A stretch of DNA of 41,303 nt, from assembly GCA_964619065.1 (NCBI GenBank), contig CAZUCC010000038.1, positions 1 through 41,303 on the forward strand, given 5' to 3'. Below, one piece after another: positions 31,779 to 39,859 of this stretch. The position numbers and the translations under genes are program-made. This stretch comes from JANXUC01 sp964619065 (lineage in GTDB: Bacteria > Acidobacteriota > Terriglobia > Terriglobales > Acidobacteriaceae). The notes beneath the pieces are model-generated. The model worked only from the letters and a program-made list of their open reading frames with translations, searched no databases and was not told where the DNA came from. The first letter of the stretch is position 1, and the number at the start of each line of letters is the position of its first letter.

Positions 31779-34520
31779 ATGGCGATCCGTTGGGACAAAT
31801 TTACGTTGAAGGCGCAAGAGGCGGTGCAGAAGGGAGTGGAGTCTGCCTCTACAAACGGCAACCCGGAATTGCTGCCGGTGCACCTGCTTGCGTCGATGGT
31901 GCAGGACGCGGACGGGATCGTTCCTCCCGTGCTGGAGAAGATTGGCATCAGCGCGGAGCAAGTTGCGGTTGAGGCACGCAAGGAAATCGACAAGCTGCCG
32001 AAAGTGTCTGGCGGTGGCGTCCAGCAGGCGCAGCTTTCGCAAGCTGTGCAGCAGTTGTTTGAGCAGGCGTTCAAGGAAGCGGATAGCTTCAAGGATGAAT
32101 ACGTATCGACGGAACATCTGTTGCTCACAGCAACCAAGGTGAAGCGGGATGCGGCACAGCAGATCCTGGCAAAACTCGGCGCGACACATGAAGCGATTTT
32201 GAAAGCTTTAACTGCGGTGCGCGGATCGCAACGCATTACTGATCCGAACCCGGAAGCGAAGTTTCAGGCGCTCGAGAGGTATTCGCGCGATTTGACGGAA
32301 CTGGCGCGCAAGGGAAAGCTCGATCCGGTGATTGGGCGCGACGAAGAGATTCGGCGCGTGGTACAGGTGCTGTCGCGGAGGACGAAGAATAACCCGGTGC
32401 TGATTGGCGAGCCGGGCGTGGGCAAGACCGCCATTGTCGAGGGATTGGCGCAACGTATTATCTCTGGCGATGTGCCGGAGGTACTAAGGAACAAGCGCGT
32501 GGTTTCGCTTGATCTCGGCGCGATGTTGGCAGGTGCAAAGTTTCGCGGGGAGTTTGAAGACCGCTTGAAAGCAGTGCTGAAGGAAATCGAGGACGCCGAA
32601 GGCAAGATCGTCTTGTTCATCGACGAGTTGCACACGATCGTTGGAGCAGGCGCGTCGGAGGGCGCGATCGACGCTTCCAACATGTTGAAACCGGCGCTGG
32701 CACGGGGGGAGTTGCGCGCGATTGGCGCGACTACGTTGAACGAATATCGCAAGCATATCGAGAAAGATACGGCGCTGGAGCGGCGATTCCAGATTGTCTA
32801 CGTGGGCGAGCCGAACGTGGAAGACACGATTGCCATCCTGCGTGGATTGAAAGAACGATATGAAGTGCATCACGGCATTCGCATTAAAGATTCTGCGATT
32901 GTGGCTGCGGCGACACTGGCGCACCGCTACATCTCCGATCGCTTCTTGCCGGATAAGGCGATTGACCTGATTGACGAAGCGGGCGCATCACTGCGCATTC
33001 AGATCGATTCTCTGCCCACGGAGATTGATCAGTTGGAGCGTAAAGCTACCCATCTGGAGATTGAACGGCAGGCTTTAAAGAAGGAAGACGACCGCGGTTC
33101 CATCGAGCGGCTGGAAGTGATTGAAAAAGAATTAGCGGAAGTGCGCGAGCAAGCGAACGCTTTGAAAGCGCATTGGAAGCAAGAGAAGGAAGGTATCGCC
33201 CGGGCACGAGAGTTGAAGGAGAAGATTGAGCAGTTGAAGCAGGAAGAGCAGACGGAAGAACGCAAAGGAAATCTTTCGAGAGTCGCGGAAATCCGGTATG
33301 GACTCTTGCGGCAGACCGAAGAAGAGTTGCAGAAGCTGACCGAGAAAGCCGCGGCCGAGGGCGGACGTTCTACGAAGTTATTGAAAGAACAAGTGGACGA
33401 GGAGGATGTGGCTCATATCGTTTCGCGCTGGACGGGTATTCCGGTATCGAAAATGCTGGAAGGCGAAATGAAGAAACTGGTGCAGATGGAAGAGCGGCTG
33501 CGGCTGCGCGTCGTCGGCCAGGATGATGCACTCCAGCACGTGGCGAATGCGATTCGCCGCTCGCGGGCAGGGTTGAGCGATCCGAAGCGGCCGATTGGGT
33601 CGTTTCTTTTTCTGGGACCGACCGGCGTGGGCAAGACGGAGCTCGCGCGGGCGTTGGCCCAGTATTTGTTCGACGATGAAAAGGCCATGATGCGCGTTGA
33701 CATGTCCGAATATATGGAGAGACACGCGGTGGCGAGGTTGATCGGCGCACCCCCTGGATATGTGGGTTATGACGAGGGTGGGCAGCTTACCGAGCAAGTG
33801 CGGCGGCGTCCTTATGCCGTGTTGCTGCTGGATGAGATCGAGAAGGCGCATCCGGATGTGTTCAACGTTTTGCTCCAGGTGATGGATGATGGGCGGCTCA
33901 CCGACGGTAAGGGCCGCACCGTGGATTTCAAAAACGTGGTCATCATCATGACTTCAAATCTTGGATCGGAGCACCTGCAGAACTTTAATCCGCCGATTGG
34001 ATTTCAAACCAACGGTAAAAGTGCGAAGAACGGCGAGGCGAAGGCAATCGAAGAAGAACGCGCCGGGAAACTTGCCAGCGCGCATCGCGCGATTCTGCAG
34101 CAGGTCCGGACGCACTTTAAGCCAGAGTTCCTGAACCGCGTGGATGATATTTTGATCTTTAATCCACTGGGTCAGGCGCAGTTGGTCAAGATTGTGGATT
34201 TGCGGCTGGCAGACGTGCAGCAGTTGCTGGCCGACCGGAAAATCACGATCGATCTGACGTCGGCCGCAAAAGAAGTGCTGTTCCGGCAGGGCTACGACCC
34301 GAACTATGGGGCGCGTCCCATGAAGCGCGCCATCCAGAAGCTGGTGCAGGATCCTCTGGCGATGAAGACCCTCGATGGCGAAGTGCTCCATGGAGATCAT
34401 GTGTTGATCGATGCGGCTGGAACCGACTCTGCTCTGACGTTTGTGGTGACTCGAGAGAGCGAGAAGGAAGCAGAAGCGGTGGAGAAAAAGCAGGTGCGTC
34501 CGGTTGCGAGGGCAGGTTGA
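31779..34520 (+). CDS. clpB: protein disaggregase ClpB
   Basis: Hexameric AAA+ disaggregase that works with DnaK to pull proteins from aggregates, 913 residues. An N-domain (about 1-150) with two Clp-N repeats comes first. AAA1 has Walker A GEPGVGKT (210-217) and Walker B VLFIDELH. The coiled-coil middle domain (about 400-530), specific for ClpB as against ClpA/C, is rich in Glu/Lys/Leu. AAA2 has GPTGVGKT (about 618-625) and LLLDEIEKAHPDVFN. There is no ClpP-binding IGF loop, as expected. A GGAATGGAGAGTG-type leader supplies the ribosome site. The 3' end overlaps the next gene by four bases. Confidence 0.97.
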   Translation: MAIRWDKFTLKAQEAVQKGVESASTNGNPELLPVHLLASMVQDADGIVPPVLEKIGISAEQVAVEARKEIDKLPKVSGGGVQQAQLSQAVQQLFEQAFKEADSFKDEYVSTEHLLLTATKVKRDAAQQILAKLGATHEAILKALTAVRGSQRITDPNPEAKFQALERYSRDLTELARKGKLDPVIGRDEEIRRVVQVLSRRTKNNPVLIGEPGVGKTAIVEGLAQRIISGDVPEVLRNKRVVSLDLGAMLAGAKFRGEFEDRLKAVLKEIEDAEGKIVLFIDELHTIVGAGASEGAIDASNMLKPALARGELRAIGATTLNEYRKHIEKDTALERRFQIVYVGEPNVEDTIAILRGLKERYEVHHGIRIKDSAIVAAATLAHRYISDRFLPDKAIDLIDEAGASLRIQIDSLPTEIDQLERKATHLEIERQALKKEDDRGSIERLEVIEKELAEVREQANALKAHWKQEKEGIARARELKEKIEQLKQEEQTEERKGNLSRVAEIRYGLLRQTEEELQKLTEKAAAEGGRSTKLLKEQVDEEDVAHIVSRWTGIPVSKMLEGEMKKLVQMEERLRLRVVGQDDALQHVANAIRRSRAGLSDPKRPIGSFLFLGPTGVGKTELARALAQYLFDDEKAMMRVDMSEYMERHAVARLIGAPPGYVGYDEGGQLTEQVRRRPYAVLLLDEIEKAHPDVFNVLLQVMDDGRLTDGKGRTVDFKNVVIIMTSNLGSEHLQNFNPPIGFQTNGKSAKNGEAKAIEEERAGKLASAHRAILQQVRTHFKPEFLNRVDDILIFNPLGQAQLVKIVDLRLADVQQLLADRKITIDLTSAAKEVLFRQGYDPNYGARPMKRAIQKLVQDPLAMKTLDGEVLHGDHVLIDAAGTDSALTFVVTRESEKEAEAVEKKQVRPVARAG

Positions 34521-35038
34521 TCGTCCTGATGGCGGGATTACCGGGCACAGGGAAGAGTACTCTGGCCCGGGCCCTGGCCGTTCGGCTCGGGGGCGTGGTG
34601 CTGGATAAGGACGCGATTCGGGCAAGTATCTTCCCTGAGCGATGGATTGAGTACTCCACGGCGCAAGACGATTTTGTCATGGAACTCATGCTCAGAACCG
34701 CTGAGTACTTGCTGGGACGCGATCCGGAAACAATTGTAATCCTGGACGGGCGCCCTTTCAGCCGGAAGTACCAAGTCGACAGAGTTGTTGCACAAGCAGA
34801 ACAAATTGGCGTTCGTTGGCGGATCGTGGAGTGTGTCTGCCCGGAAAAAGTTGCCATGCGGCGTCTGAAGGCAGACCGTGCCGCTGCACGGCACATCGCG
34901 CGGAACCGGAATGAAGCGTTGTATCGCGAAGTTAAGACACGGTTCGAAAAGATTGCGCGTCCAAAACTTGTGGTGCGTACATCACTCCGCCTGGAGGCCT
35001 GCGTGAACAAGGCGCAAGAATACCTCCTCCGCAAGTAG
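34517..35038 (+). CDS. P-loop small-molecule or nucleotide kinase-like protein
   Basis: A 173-residue P-loop protein of the AAA_33/shikimate-gluconate kinase-like group. It has Walker A in GLPGTGKST (about 7-15), a following LDKDAIRASIF stretch, an ILDGRPFSRKYQVDRV switch and a lid with MRRLKADRAAARHIARNRNEALYREVKTRFE. Start TTG at 34517 overlaps the clpB stop as TTGA, which points to coupled translation in a clpB operon. The phosphate acceptor is unknown; the size and lid suggest a small metabolite or nucleotide. No signal peptide. Confidence 0.75.
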   Translation: MIVLMAGLPGTGKSTLARALAVRLGGVVLDKDAIRASIFPERWIEYSTAQDDFVMELMLRTAEYLLGRDPETIVILDGRPFSRKYQVDRVVAQAEQIGVRWRIVECVCPEKVAMRRLKADRAAARHIARNRNEALYREVKTRFEKIARPKLVVRTSLRLEACVNKAQEYLLRK

Positions 35039-35141
35039 CACGGACAGGTGGCGAGCAGGAGTCAATTGTGGGAATCTTTATAACCCGCGCCTGCCCGACT
35101 GCAGACTGGGCAGGCTTGTCACGAAGCGGCAGCCGGTTAGC

Positions 35142-35501
35142 TTAGGCCGCTTTCTTCTGAGCACGAACCTTGGCCCAGCGAGCACGTTGAGCAGCTGCAA
35201 TGCGGCGCCGAGCGCCCAGGGAAAGAACGCGACGCGGTTTGAGACTGGTAATGGCAGAGCCAGTTTTTTTCTGAGCGCGAACCTTAGCCCAGCGGGCACG
35301 TTGAGCGGCTGCAATGCGGCGGCGGGCGCTCAGGGAAAGAACGCGACGCGGCATGGAACTGGCGGTGGCAGAGCCAGCATTGCTGCTGTGGCCATTCCGT
35401 CCACTCAGTGCTGTGATCGCGGCATCTATGCGGTTAAGTTCGTGGTGTAACTCCTTGCGTTTGCTTTGTAACTCGTTCTGTATCTGCAGCAAATTTGACA
35501 T
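35142..35501 (-). CDS. small basic protein with a duplicated Arg-rich module
   Basis: A 119-residue protein, strongly basic. The N-terminus (about 1-35) is a helix-forming segment (NLLQIQNELQSKRKELHHELNRIDAAITAL) likely to form a coiled coil. A Ser/Gly-rich linker follows. The rest is two copies of a 29-residue module, residues 51-79 and 89-117, each beginning PRRVLSL(S/G)ARRRIAAAQ and ending RARWAKVRAQKK. It looks like a nucleic-acid-binding protein with a paired binding unit; RRIAAAQRARWAK-type motifs recur in bacterial and phage proteins without known function. The ATG at 35501 is chosen because AAGGGG lies six bases upstream. It follows the helicase-loader gene by 74 bases and is probably co-transcribed. 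Confidence 0.75.
   Translation of the reverse strand: MSNLLQIQNELQSKRKELHHELNRIDAAITALSGRNGHSSNAGSATASSMPRRVLSLSARRRIAAAQRARWAKVRAQKKTGSAITSLKPRRVLSLGARRRIAAAQRARWAKVRAQKKAA
35151..35351 (-). repeat. tandem duplication within the basic protein gene
   Basis: The 87-base units 35265-35351 and 35151-35237, 27 bases apart, differ at 8 positions. Seven of these are synonymous and one changes Ser to Gly. This pattern indicates that both protein copies are kept by selection, rather than being a very recent slippage product. Confidence 0.85.
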
Positions 35502-35575
35502 GTTATCCCCTTCGTTAGTTACTACTTGCGTAATTCTAGCAAAGTTATAAGAAATGGTAGCGAGATTTGCCACGC

Positions 35576-36364
35576 CTACCGGAAGCTGGCGCTCTTCATG
35601 GTCTGGCGAAAGTCAGCACCGTGAAGCTCGACCACGCGGCACATTTCATGGAGCCGGGAACGCATGCGCTCTCCAATACGGTCGCCGAGAGTTTCCCCGG
35701 CGGCGGCACGACGGGCACGTGAAAATTCCGAGTTAGCGGCTTCGGCTGTGCGGGCGGGTTCGTTCGGAAAGTTGGTCGTGATAATGGTCGTGCGATTGTG
35801 GTTGTAGCGGGTATTCAGGATAAGAGAAACAGTGTCCCACACCCACTCAGTCGGTTTCACTGCACCTAGCTCATCCAGGACCAAAACCTCCGTTTCAAAA
35901 ACGGGGCGAAGAACATCGAGCTCGGTCGCCTGTACAGAAGAGTTGTAAGAGTTTTGGATTTCCTTGAGCAGCTCGCGATAATCGGAGAAGAGGCAAGGAA
36001 TACCTTTACTCTGAATGAGTTCCTTGATCATACCAACAGCGAGGTGGGTCTTGCCCACGCCGATCGAACCAATGATGAGAAGCCCTGTAGCATCGCGCGG
36101 ATACTCCTCTGCGAATTTACAGGCCGCCATGCGCGCGGGCGCCAGGGAGCGGTGAGGTCCATCGAATTCAAAGTTGGCGAGTTCACAGTGCTCGTAGCGT
36201 TTGGGGATGCGGGCAGCGTCGAGCAGCGATTGTGAGCGAGCGTGGAGGCGGCAATCGCAGCGCGTTACGCGGCGGATGTTGCCCTGAGTTATAGGTTTCC
36301 AACCTGTGCCTTCGCACAGAGGACAAGCGGCGGAACGCGGCGAGGTGACAGACAAGGGAATCAT
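35576..36364 (-). CDS. DnaC/DnaI-like helicase loader ATPase
   Basis: A 262-residue AAA+ ATPase of the DnaC/DnaI/IstB-like group. An N-terminal zinc-finger-like cluster (CPLC at 14-17 and CDC at 36-38) is typical of DnaI-type loaders. Walker A is GSIGVGKTH (99-107), Walker B is VLVLDELG, sensor 1 is TTNFPN and the arginine finger lies in RIGERMRSRL. It may load the replicative helicase or serve replication restart. It is not next to a transposase, so IstB is less likely. It is followed by the basic duplicated-module gene, and it diverges from the HU gene across about 317 bases. Confidence 0.8.
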   Translation of the reverse strand: MIPLSVTSPRSAACPLCEGTGWKPITQGNIRRVTRCDCRLHARSQSLLDAARIPKRYEHCELANFEFDGPHRSLAPARMAACKFAEEYPRDATGLLIIGSIGVGKTHLAVGMIKELIQSKGIPCLFSDYRELLKEIQNSYNSSVQATELDVLRPVFETEVLVLDELGAVKPTEWVWDTVSLILNTRYNHNRTTIITTNFPNEPARTAEAANSEFSRARRAAAGETLGDRIGERMRSRLHEMCRVVELHGADFRQTMKSASFR

Positions 36365-36520
36365 GATTTCTTTTCACTTTGCTACCTGGGATGTTGGAAA
36401 CGCAAGAGGCATGCTTGTGGAAGTTGTGCAGAAGCTGTGGAGGAACTGGAAAAACTGTGGGGAAGTGGGGTTGGCATGGGCGCCAGCGAAGCCGTAACTA
36501 TACATGTACGTGTTGCCCGT

Positions 36521-36557
36521 TCTTTCAGGCTTTTGTGGGGGTTTATAGCCTGAAAGA
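36521..36557. promoter_or_regulatory. strong stem-loop of unknown role
   Basis: TCTTTCAGGCT (36521-36531) and AGCCTGAAAGA (36547-36557) pair perfectly over 11 bases, extendable by two more, around a G-rich 15-base loop. There is no T tract, so it is unlikely to be a terminator. It lies 24 bases upstream of the HU -35 box and between divergent genes, which fits an operator or a structured RNA element. Confidence 0.5.
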
Positions 36558-36581
36558 GCCATTTGACGCGGATTTTCACAG

Positions 36582-36609
36582 TTGACATTCAAGGAATCGG
36601 GGCGACAAT
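36582..36609 (+). promoter_or_regulatory. promoter of the HU gene
   Basis: TTGACA (36582-36587, full consensus), a 16-base spacer and GACAAT (36604-36609, 4/6). The start would be near 36616, leaving a leader of about 65 bases with GAGGAG seven bases before the ATG. Confidence 0.65.
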
Positions 36610-36681
36610 GGCTGATATCACAGGCTGTGGCTCGTTCCCCCCGCGATGCCAGTGGCCACTAATTCTCGTGAGGAGAAACTG

Positions 36682-36960
36682 ATGAACAAAGGCGACTTGG
36701 TCGACAAGATAGCGGCAGGATGCGGGCTGACGAAGACTCAGGCTGCGGCTGCGATTGACACTACAGTGGACAGCATTACCCACGCTCTGAAGAAGGGCGA
36801 CCGGGTGGCGCTGATTGGATTTGGAACATTTGCTGTGGCGGCGCGCAAGGCACGCAATGGACGCAACCCGCAAACCGGCGCAACCATTAAGATTGCGGCA
36901 CGTAAAGTGGCGCGGTTCACACCGGGTGCGGATCTGAAAAAAGCCATCAACAAGAAGTAA
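36682..36960 (+). CDS. DNA-binding protein HU
   Basis: A 92-residue nucleoid protein of the HU/IHF family that bends and compacts DNA. MNKGDLVDKIAAGCGLTKTQAAAAID opens the helical dimer base. The DNA-binding arm is in the GFGTFAVAARKARNGRNPQTGATIKIAARKVARFTPG segment, with the arm-tip NPQTG. The start at 36682 is chosen over an upstream in-frame ATG at 36646 because GAGGAG lies seven bases before it and MNKGDLVDKI matches family N-termini. It has its own promoter and terminator. Confidence 0.96.
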   Translation: MNKGDLVDKIAAGCGLTKTQAAAAIDTTVDSITHALKKGDRVALIGFGTFAVAARKARNGRNPQTGATIKIAARKVARFTPGADLKKAINKK

Positions 36961-36979
36961 CGCTGTGGAATTATGAAGG

Positions 36980-37010
36980 ACGGCAGGGCGCACGCTCTGC
37001 CGTTTTCCTT
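36980..37010 (+). terminator. intrinsic terminator after the HU gene
   Basis: ACGGCAGGGC (36980-36989) pairs with GCTCTGCCGT (36994-37003) with one G-U pair around GCAC, followed by TTTCCTTT. It begins 19 bases past the stop codon. Confidence 0.85.
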
Positions 37011-37041
37011 TGCGTGTTGAAAGTAGTGGGCGAGGACAATC

Positions 37042-37260
37042 ATGAAAACTTACTTGAGATTGATCAATCCAGTTGTGGCGGGGCTCGTGCTGGCGCTGTG
37101 CCTGTGGGCCGCGAGTCATGATGATGGCAAGTTCAAGCCCGAAGGCATGTTTGCCGGAGGCATACCGACATACTTCGTGGCCAAAGGTCTGTTTTGCAGT
37201 GCGACGCTGATGCTAGTGGGAAAGATTGTCGCGTTGATGATGGAGCGAACGGAGAAGTAA
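37042..37260 (+). CDS. small two-helix membrane protein, unknown
   Basis: A 72-residue protein with probable membrane helices at about 9-25 and 45-66 and a short polar loop containing HDDGKFKPEGMF. GAGG lies eight bases before the ATG at 37042. No family recognised. It lies downstream of the HU terminator, so its promoter is probably in the 81-base gap. Confidence 0.6.
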   Translation: MKTYLRLINPVVAGLVLALCLWAASHDDGKFKPEGMFAGGIPTYFVAKGLFCSATLMLVGKIVALMMERTEK

Positions 37261-37352
37261 CAGCCTCCCTGCCACGCGAGTTCCATCTTCCCAGCCAACG
37301 GTACATGCCCTTTTGATCACCCGTGTTCCACGGTGTTGATTCGATCCATTGT

Positions 37353-37358
37353 TATACT
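37353..37358 (+). promoter_or_regulatory. extended -10 element before the DUF2141 gene
   Basis: TGTTATACT: TG, one base, then TATACT (5/6) at 37353-37358. The predicted start falls about seven bases before the ATG at 37372, an almost leaderless arrangement. Confidence 0.4.
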
Positions 37359-37371
37359 CTTCCGACACGCT

Positions 37372-37836
37372 ATGAAATTCCGCTCGCTCTTCTGCTTGTT
37401 TTGGGCCTCTTTTTTGGTATTGTTTTCTTCCTTTGCCGGTGCGCAGCAGCTTTCCACAATTACCGTTCGAATCACGGGCTTTCGCAACTCCAACGGATTC
37501 GCTTACATCGCACTCTATAATCAGGCGGACGGGTTTCCAGCGGTCAAGGCCAAGGCGCTGAGGATCCAGCATGGCGTGATCCAGAACGGAGAGGTCCTCG
37601 TCCGCTTCGACCAGCTGCCTCAGGGAAGCTATGCCGTCATTACCTACCACGACGAGAATGCGAATGGCGTCTACGACGTCAACATGCTTGGAATTCCCAA
37701 GGAAGGCTGGGGAGCATCGAATGATCCACGGCCAAGGATTCGCGCGCCACGCTTCGATGAAGCGAAGTTCGAGGTGAATCGCTCGGAGCAAACGGTGGAA
37801 ATCAAACTCTGTTATCCCCTGCATGGGGCGCTGTAA
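37372..37836 (+). CDS. DUF2141-type secreted protein
   Basis: A 154-residue exported protein. The ATG at 37372 begins a proper signal peptide (MKFRSLFCLFWASFLVLFSSFAGAQ); the frame is open upstream to 37333, but that would put 13 residues in front of the signal. The mature part fits DUF2141: TVRITGFRNSNGFAYIALYNQADGFP, then FDQLPQGSYAVITYHDENANGVYDVNMLGIPKEGWGASND. The family is beta-rich, found widely in Bacteroidota and Proteobacteria, and of unknown function. Confidence 0.82.
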   Translation: MKFRSLFCLFWASFLVLFSSFAGAQQLSTITVRITGFRNSNGFAYIALYNQADGFPAVKAKALRIQHGVIQNGEVLVRFDQLPQGSYAVITYHDENANGVYDVNMLGIPKEGWGASNDPRPRIRAPRFDEAKFEVNRSEQTVEIKLCYPLHGAL

Positions 37837-37882
37837 GCTTACCTAGGCTGACAGCCCTTACGCCCCTTCCGAGGAGATTCTC

Positions 37883-38485
37883 ATGAAACGGAGTTTGTTC
37901 ACTTTCTGCCTGCTAGCAACCTCTCTCGCAATCCCTGCTGCCTCTCAAGTGAATCCCTACAAAGACGGAACCCCTGGAGTGACCGGCTACCGTTCCGAAG
38001 TGTTGGCCGAAGTCATGATTCAGGAAGATAAGTTTGTACGCCTTGCGGAAGCCATCCCCGCGGAAAAATATTCCTGGCGCCCGGCTCCGGAGGTTCGCTC
38101 GATTGCTGAAGTCTTTCTGCACGTCTCCGCCGCAAACTTCAATCTTTATAGGCTGGTTGGCACGCCTCCCCCTTCAGGAGTCGACCCACAAATTCTGGAG
38201 AAATCGACCGTCGAGAAAACAAAGGTCATTGCTACGCTCAAAGACTCCTTCGCCCACGCTCGCAAGGCCATCACGTTGGTAACGGAAGCTGATCTGGGAA
38301 AGAGTATGGACTGGTTCGGGGGAAAGAACACAGAGCGTGGAGTCTTGCTGTTCGTGCTGCGTCATGCGGCCGAGCATCTGGGGCAGGTCATCGCCTACGC
38401 ACGAATGAATGGCGTCGTTCCTCCGTGGACTGAGGACGCGCAAAAGCCGAAGAAGGAGACGGAGGCACCCAAGGCGAAGCAATAG
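37883..38485 (+). CDS. exported DinB-like protein
   Basis: A 200-residue four-helix-bundle protein of the DinB/YfiT-like superfamily, with a signal peptide (MKRSLFTFCLLATSLAIPAASQ). The likely metal-binding histidines are visible: VFLHVSAANFN and RHAAEHLGQVI. PAEKYSWRPAPEVRSIAEV is typical of the family's first helix. Members bind metal and act as thiol-dependent or unknown enzymes; the exported form is common in Acidobacteriota. The C-terminus is a Lys/Glu-rich low-complexity tail. GAGGAG lies about seven bases before the ATG. Confidence 0.82.
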   Translation: MKRSLFTFCLLATSLAIPAASQVNPYKDGTPGVTGYRSEVLAEVMIQEDKFVRLAEAIPAEKYSWRPAPEVRSIAEVFLHVSAANFNLYRLVGTPPPSGVDPQILEKSTVEKTKVIATLKDSFAHARKAITLVTEADLGKSMDWFGGKNTERGVLLFVLRHAAEHLGQVIAYARMNGVVPPWTEDAQKPKKETEAPKAKQ

Positions 38486-38551
38486 CCCGTTTGCGGGTGC
38501 TGTGGAAATCCGCTAAGATGGAGAGATTCCATAGAAGGGTCGGGAAGCACT

Positions 38552-38773
38552 ATGAAGGCAGGAATTCATCCGGTATACAGCGAGAGGCGCGTGCATTGCG
38601 CCTGCGGGAACAACTTTTTGACACGGTCGACGCAAAAGGGCGATGTTTCCGTGGAAATCTGTGCAGCTTGCCATCCATTTTTCACGGGTAAGCAAAAGCT
38701 GCTAGATACGGCAGGACGTGTGGAGCGCTTCCGCCGCAAGTACGCCAAGCCAGGCGAAGCGGCGAAGAAGTAG
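38552..38773 (+). CDS. rpmE: 50S ribosomal protein L31 (zinc-binding type)
   Basis: A 73-residue ribosomal protein bL31, the C+ zinc form. MKAGIHPVYSERRVHCACGNNFLTRSTQKGDVSVEICAACHPFFTGKQKLLDTAGRVERFRRKYA is the full family pattern, with CAC and CAAC supplying the zinc ligands. The protein sits on the central protuberance and contacts the 30S subunit. A bidirectional terminator-like hairpin follows. Confidence 0.97.
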   Translation: MKAGIHPVYSERRVHCACGNNFLTRSTQKGDVSVEICAACHPFFTGKQKLLDTAGRVERFRRKYAKPGEAAKK

Positions 38774-38812
38774 GGTTCCGGCGCTTGGTCCTATCCGAAG
38801 CGCGTCTTTCAG

Positions 38813-38838
38813 AAGCCCCTGAGATTTCAGGGGCTTTT
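38813..38838. terminator. bidirectional terminator between rpmE and the opposing gene
   Basis: AAGCCCCTGA (38813-38822) and TCAGGGGCTT (38827-38836) form a perfect 10-base stem around GATT, with TTTT at its right-hand end. The left-strand reading gives a shorter T run. It lies between convergent rpmE and the gene ending at 38867. Confidence 0.8.
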
Positions 38839-38866
38839 GCTTCGGTAAACTTTCACGTCGGTTCGT

Positions 38867-39790
38867 CTACCAGGGCCTTGTCTTCAGGTGTTCTGGCGGG
38901 CCGTTGTGAGAGGAACAGTAGGCTAGCCCTAGATATTTGCCTGAAGGATCATAGTCATATTCGTTGCACATTTCCTTTCGATAGTGCCCACCGAATATAT
39001 CGTCGTATATTGCTATGCCCTTTAGCCGAACTAGAAGCTTGCCCGACTGAATTGCGGCGATGTCTCCCCGTAAAAGCGGAACCGGCCACTTAGCTATATT
39101 CGTGGAGCGGCTTCCCGCCTCTAAGGTTAGTTCGCTGTTGGTTTCAGACGGACGCAAATCAAAAGGCATTCCAACAATAGTTCGCGCCGACGGGAAATCA
39201 AGTTCGAAGACGATCCTTAATTTAAGGGCCGGCCCATGGCCGGTGTTGATGACAGTGTAGGAGATCTCGAGATTCTCGTCAGGTTTCAGAGAGCGGAGCA
39301 ATTGAACATCCTGCACCGTCACAAGGGGGGCATTGGAGGCAATCAGCGATTGACGTGCCAACCTTGTGCTCGCGTCGGCCGCTGCCGCAGTCTTGCGCGA
39401 TGCACTCGCAACCACCGATGTAGATTCGGCATTCCTTCTTGTGGAACCAGCCTGGTCCTCGGCCGAGCGAGCCAGCCTATCGGTGGCATCCGCCTGCCTG
39501 CGATACAAATCGAGAAGCTTCTTGGTGTCCTCGGAGCCATCGTTAATTACCTTCAACTGCTTTCTCGCGTAGTCTGTATATCGCTTCGTATAGCACGCCT
39601 GAATAATCGCAGCGACAGCAACGATTCCCGTGAAAAGCACAGTTGCCCAGGTTTGAAATGAGCCCCGTTTCTGCTGCCAGCGCGCTTTCCGCTCAGTCTC
39701 CGGCAAATTGATGTCTTGGCCCTCCGGATCGTAGAGTGGCACGTGTTTCGTGTCTGCCTGTTCCCGGTTTGAAATGTTTGGATCGTCCAT
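38867..39790 (-). CDS. single-pass membrane protein with coiled coil, unknown
   Basis: A 307-residue protein. The first 45 residues are polar (MDDPNISNREQADTKHVPLYDPEG and on), then one membrane helix (about 49-67, TWATVLFTGIVAVAAIIQAC), then an Arg/Ala/Ser-rich coiled coil (about 70-150), then a beta-rich C-terminal domain with INTGHGPALKLRIVFELDF, a segment reminiscent of Ig-like domains. The ATG at 39790 is preferred to one 20 codons upstream because the extra residues look like read-through of the preceding non-coding DNA. No family was recognised. It diverges from the tRNA-dihydrouridine synthase gene. Confidence 0.65.
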   Translation of the reverse strand: MDDPNISNREQADTKHVPLYDPEGQDINLPETERKARWQQKRGSFQTWATVLFTGIVAVAAIIQACYTKRYTDYARKQLKVINDGSEDTKKLLDLYRRQADATDRLARSAEDQAGSTRRNAESTSVVASASRKTAAAADASTRLARQSLIASNAPLVTVQDVQLLRSLKPDENLEISYTVINTGHGPALKLRIVFELDFPSARTIVGMPFDLRPSETNSELTLEAGSRSTNIAKWPVPLLRGDIAAIQSGKLLVRLKGIAIYDDIFGGHYRKEMCNEYDYDPSGKYLGLAYCSSHNGPPEHLKTRPW

Positions 39791-39859
39791 AGCGCCAAAT
39801 ATACACTTGGGGAACCCGCTATAGAAGGTATTCGGCGCGCTTGTCAGCAAACCTTTAGA

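Larger units (their letters stand above)
36365..36681. other. divergent control region between the loader and HU genes
   Basis: Holds the HU promoter (36582-36609), a strong stem-loop (36521-36557) and a leftward TATAGT (36497-36502) that could be a -10 for the loader gene. No protein frame is credible. Confidence 0.55.
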
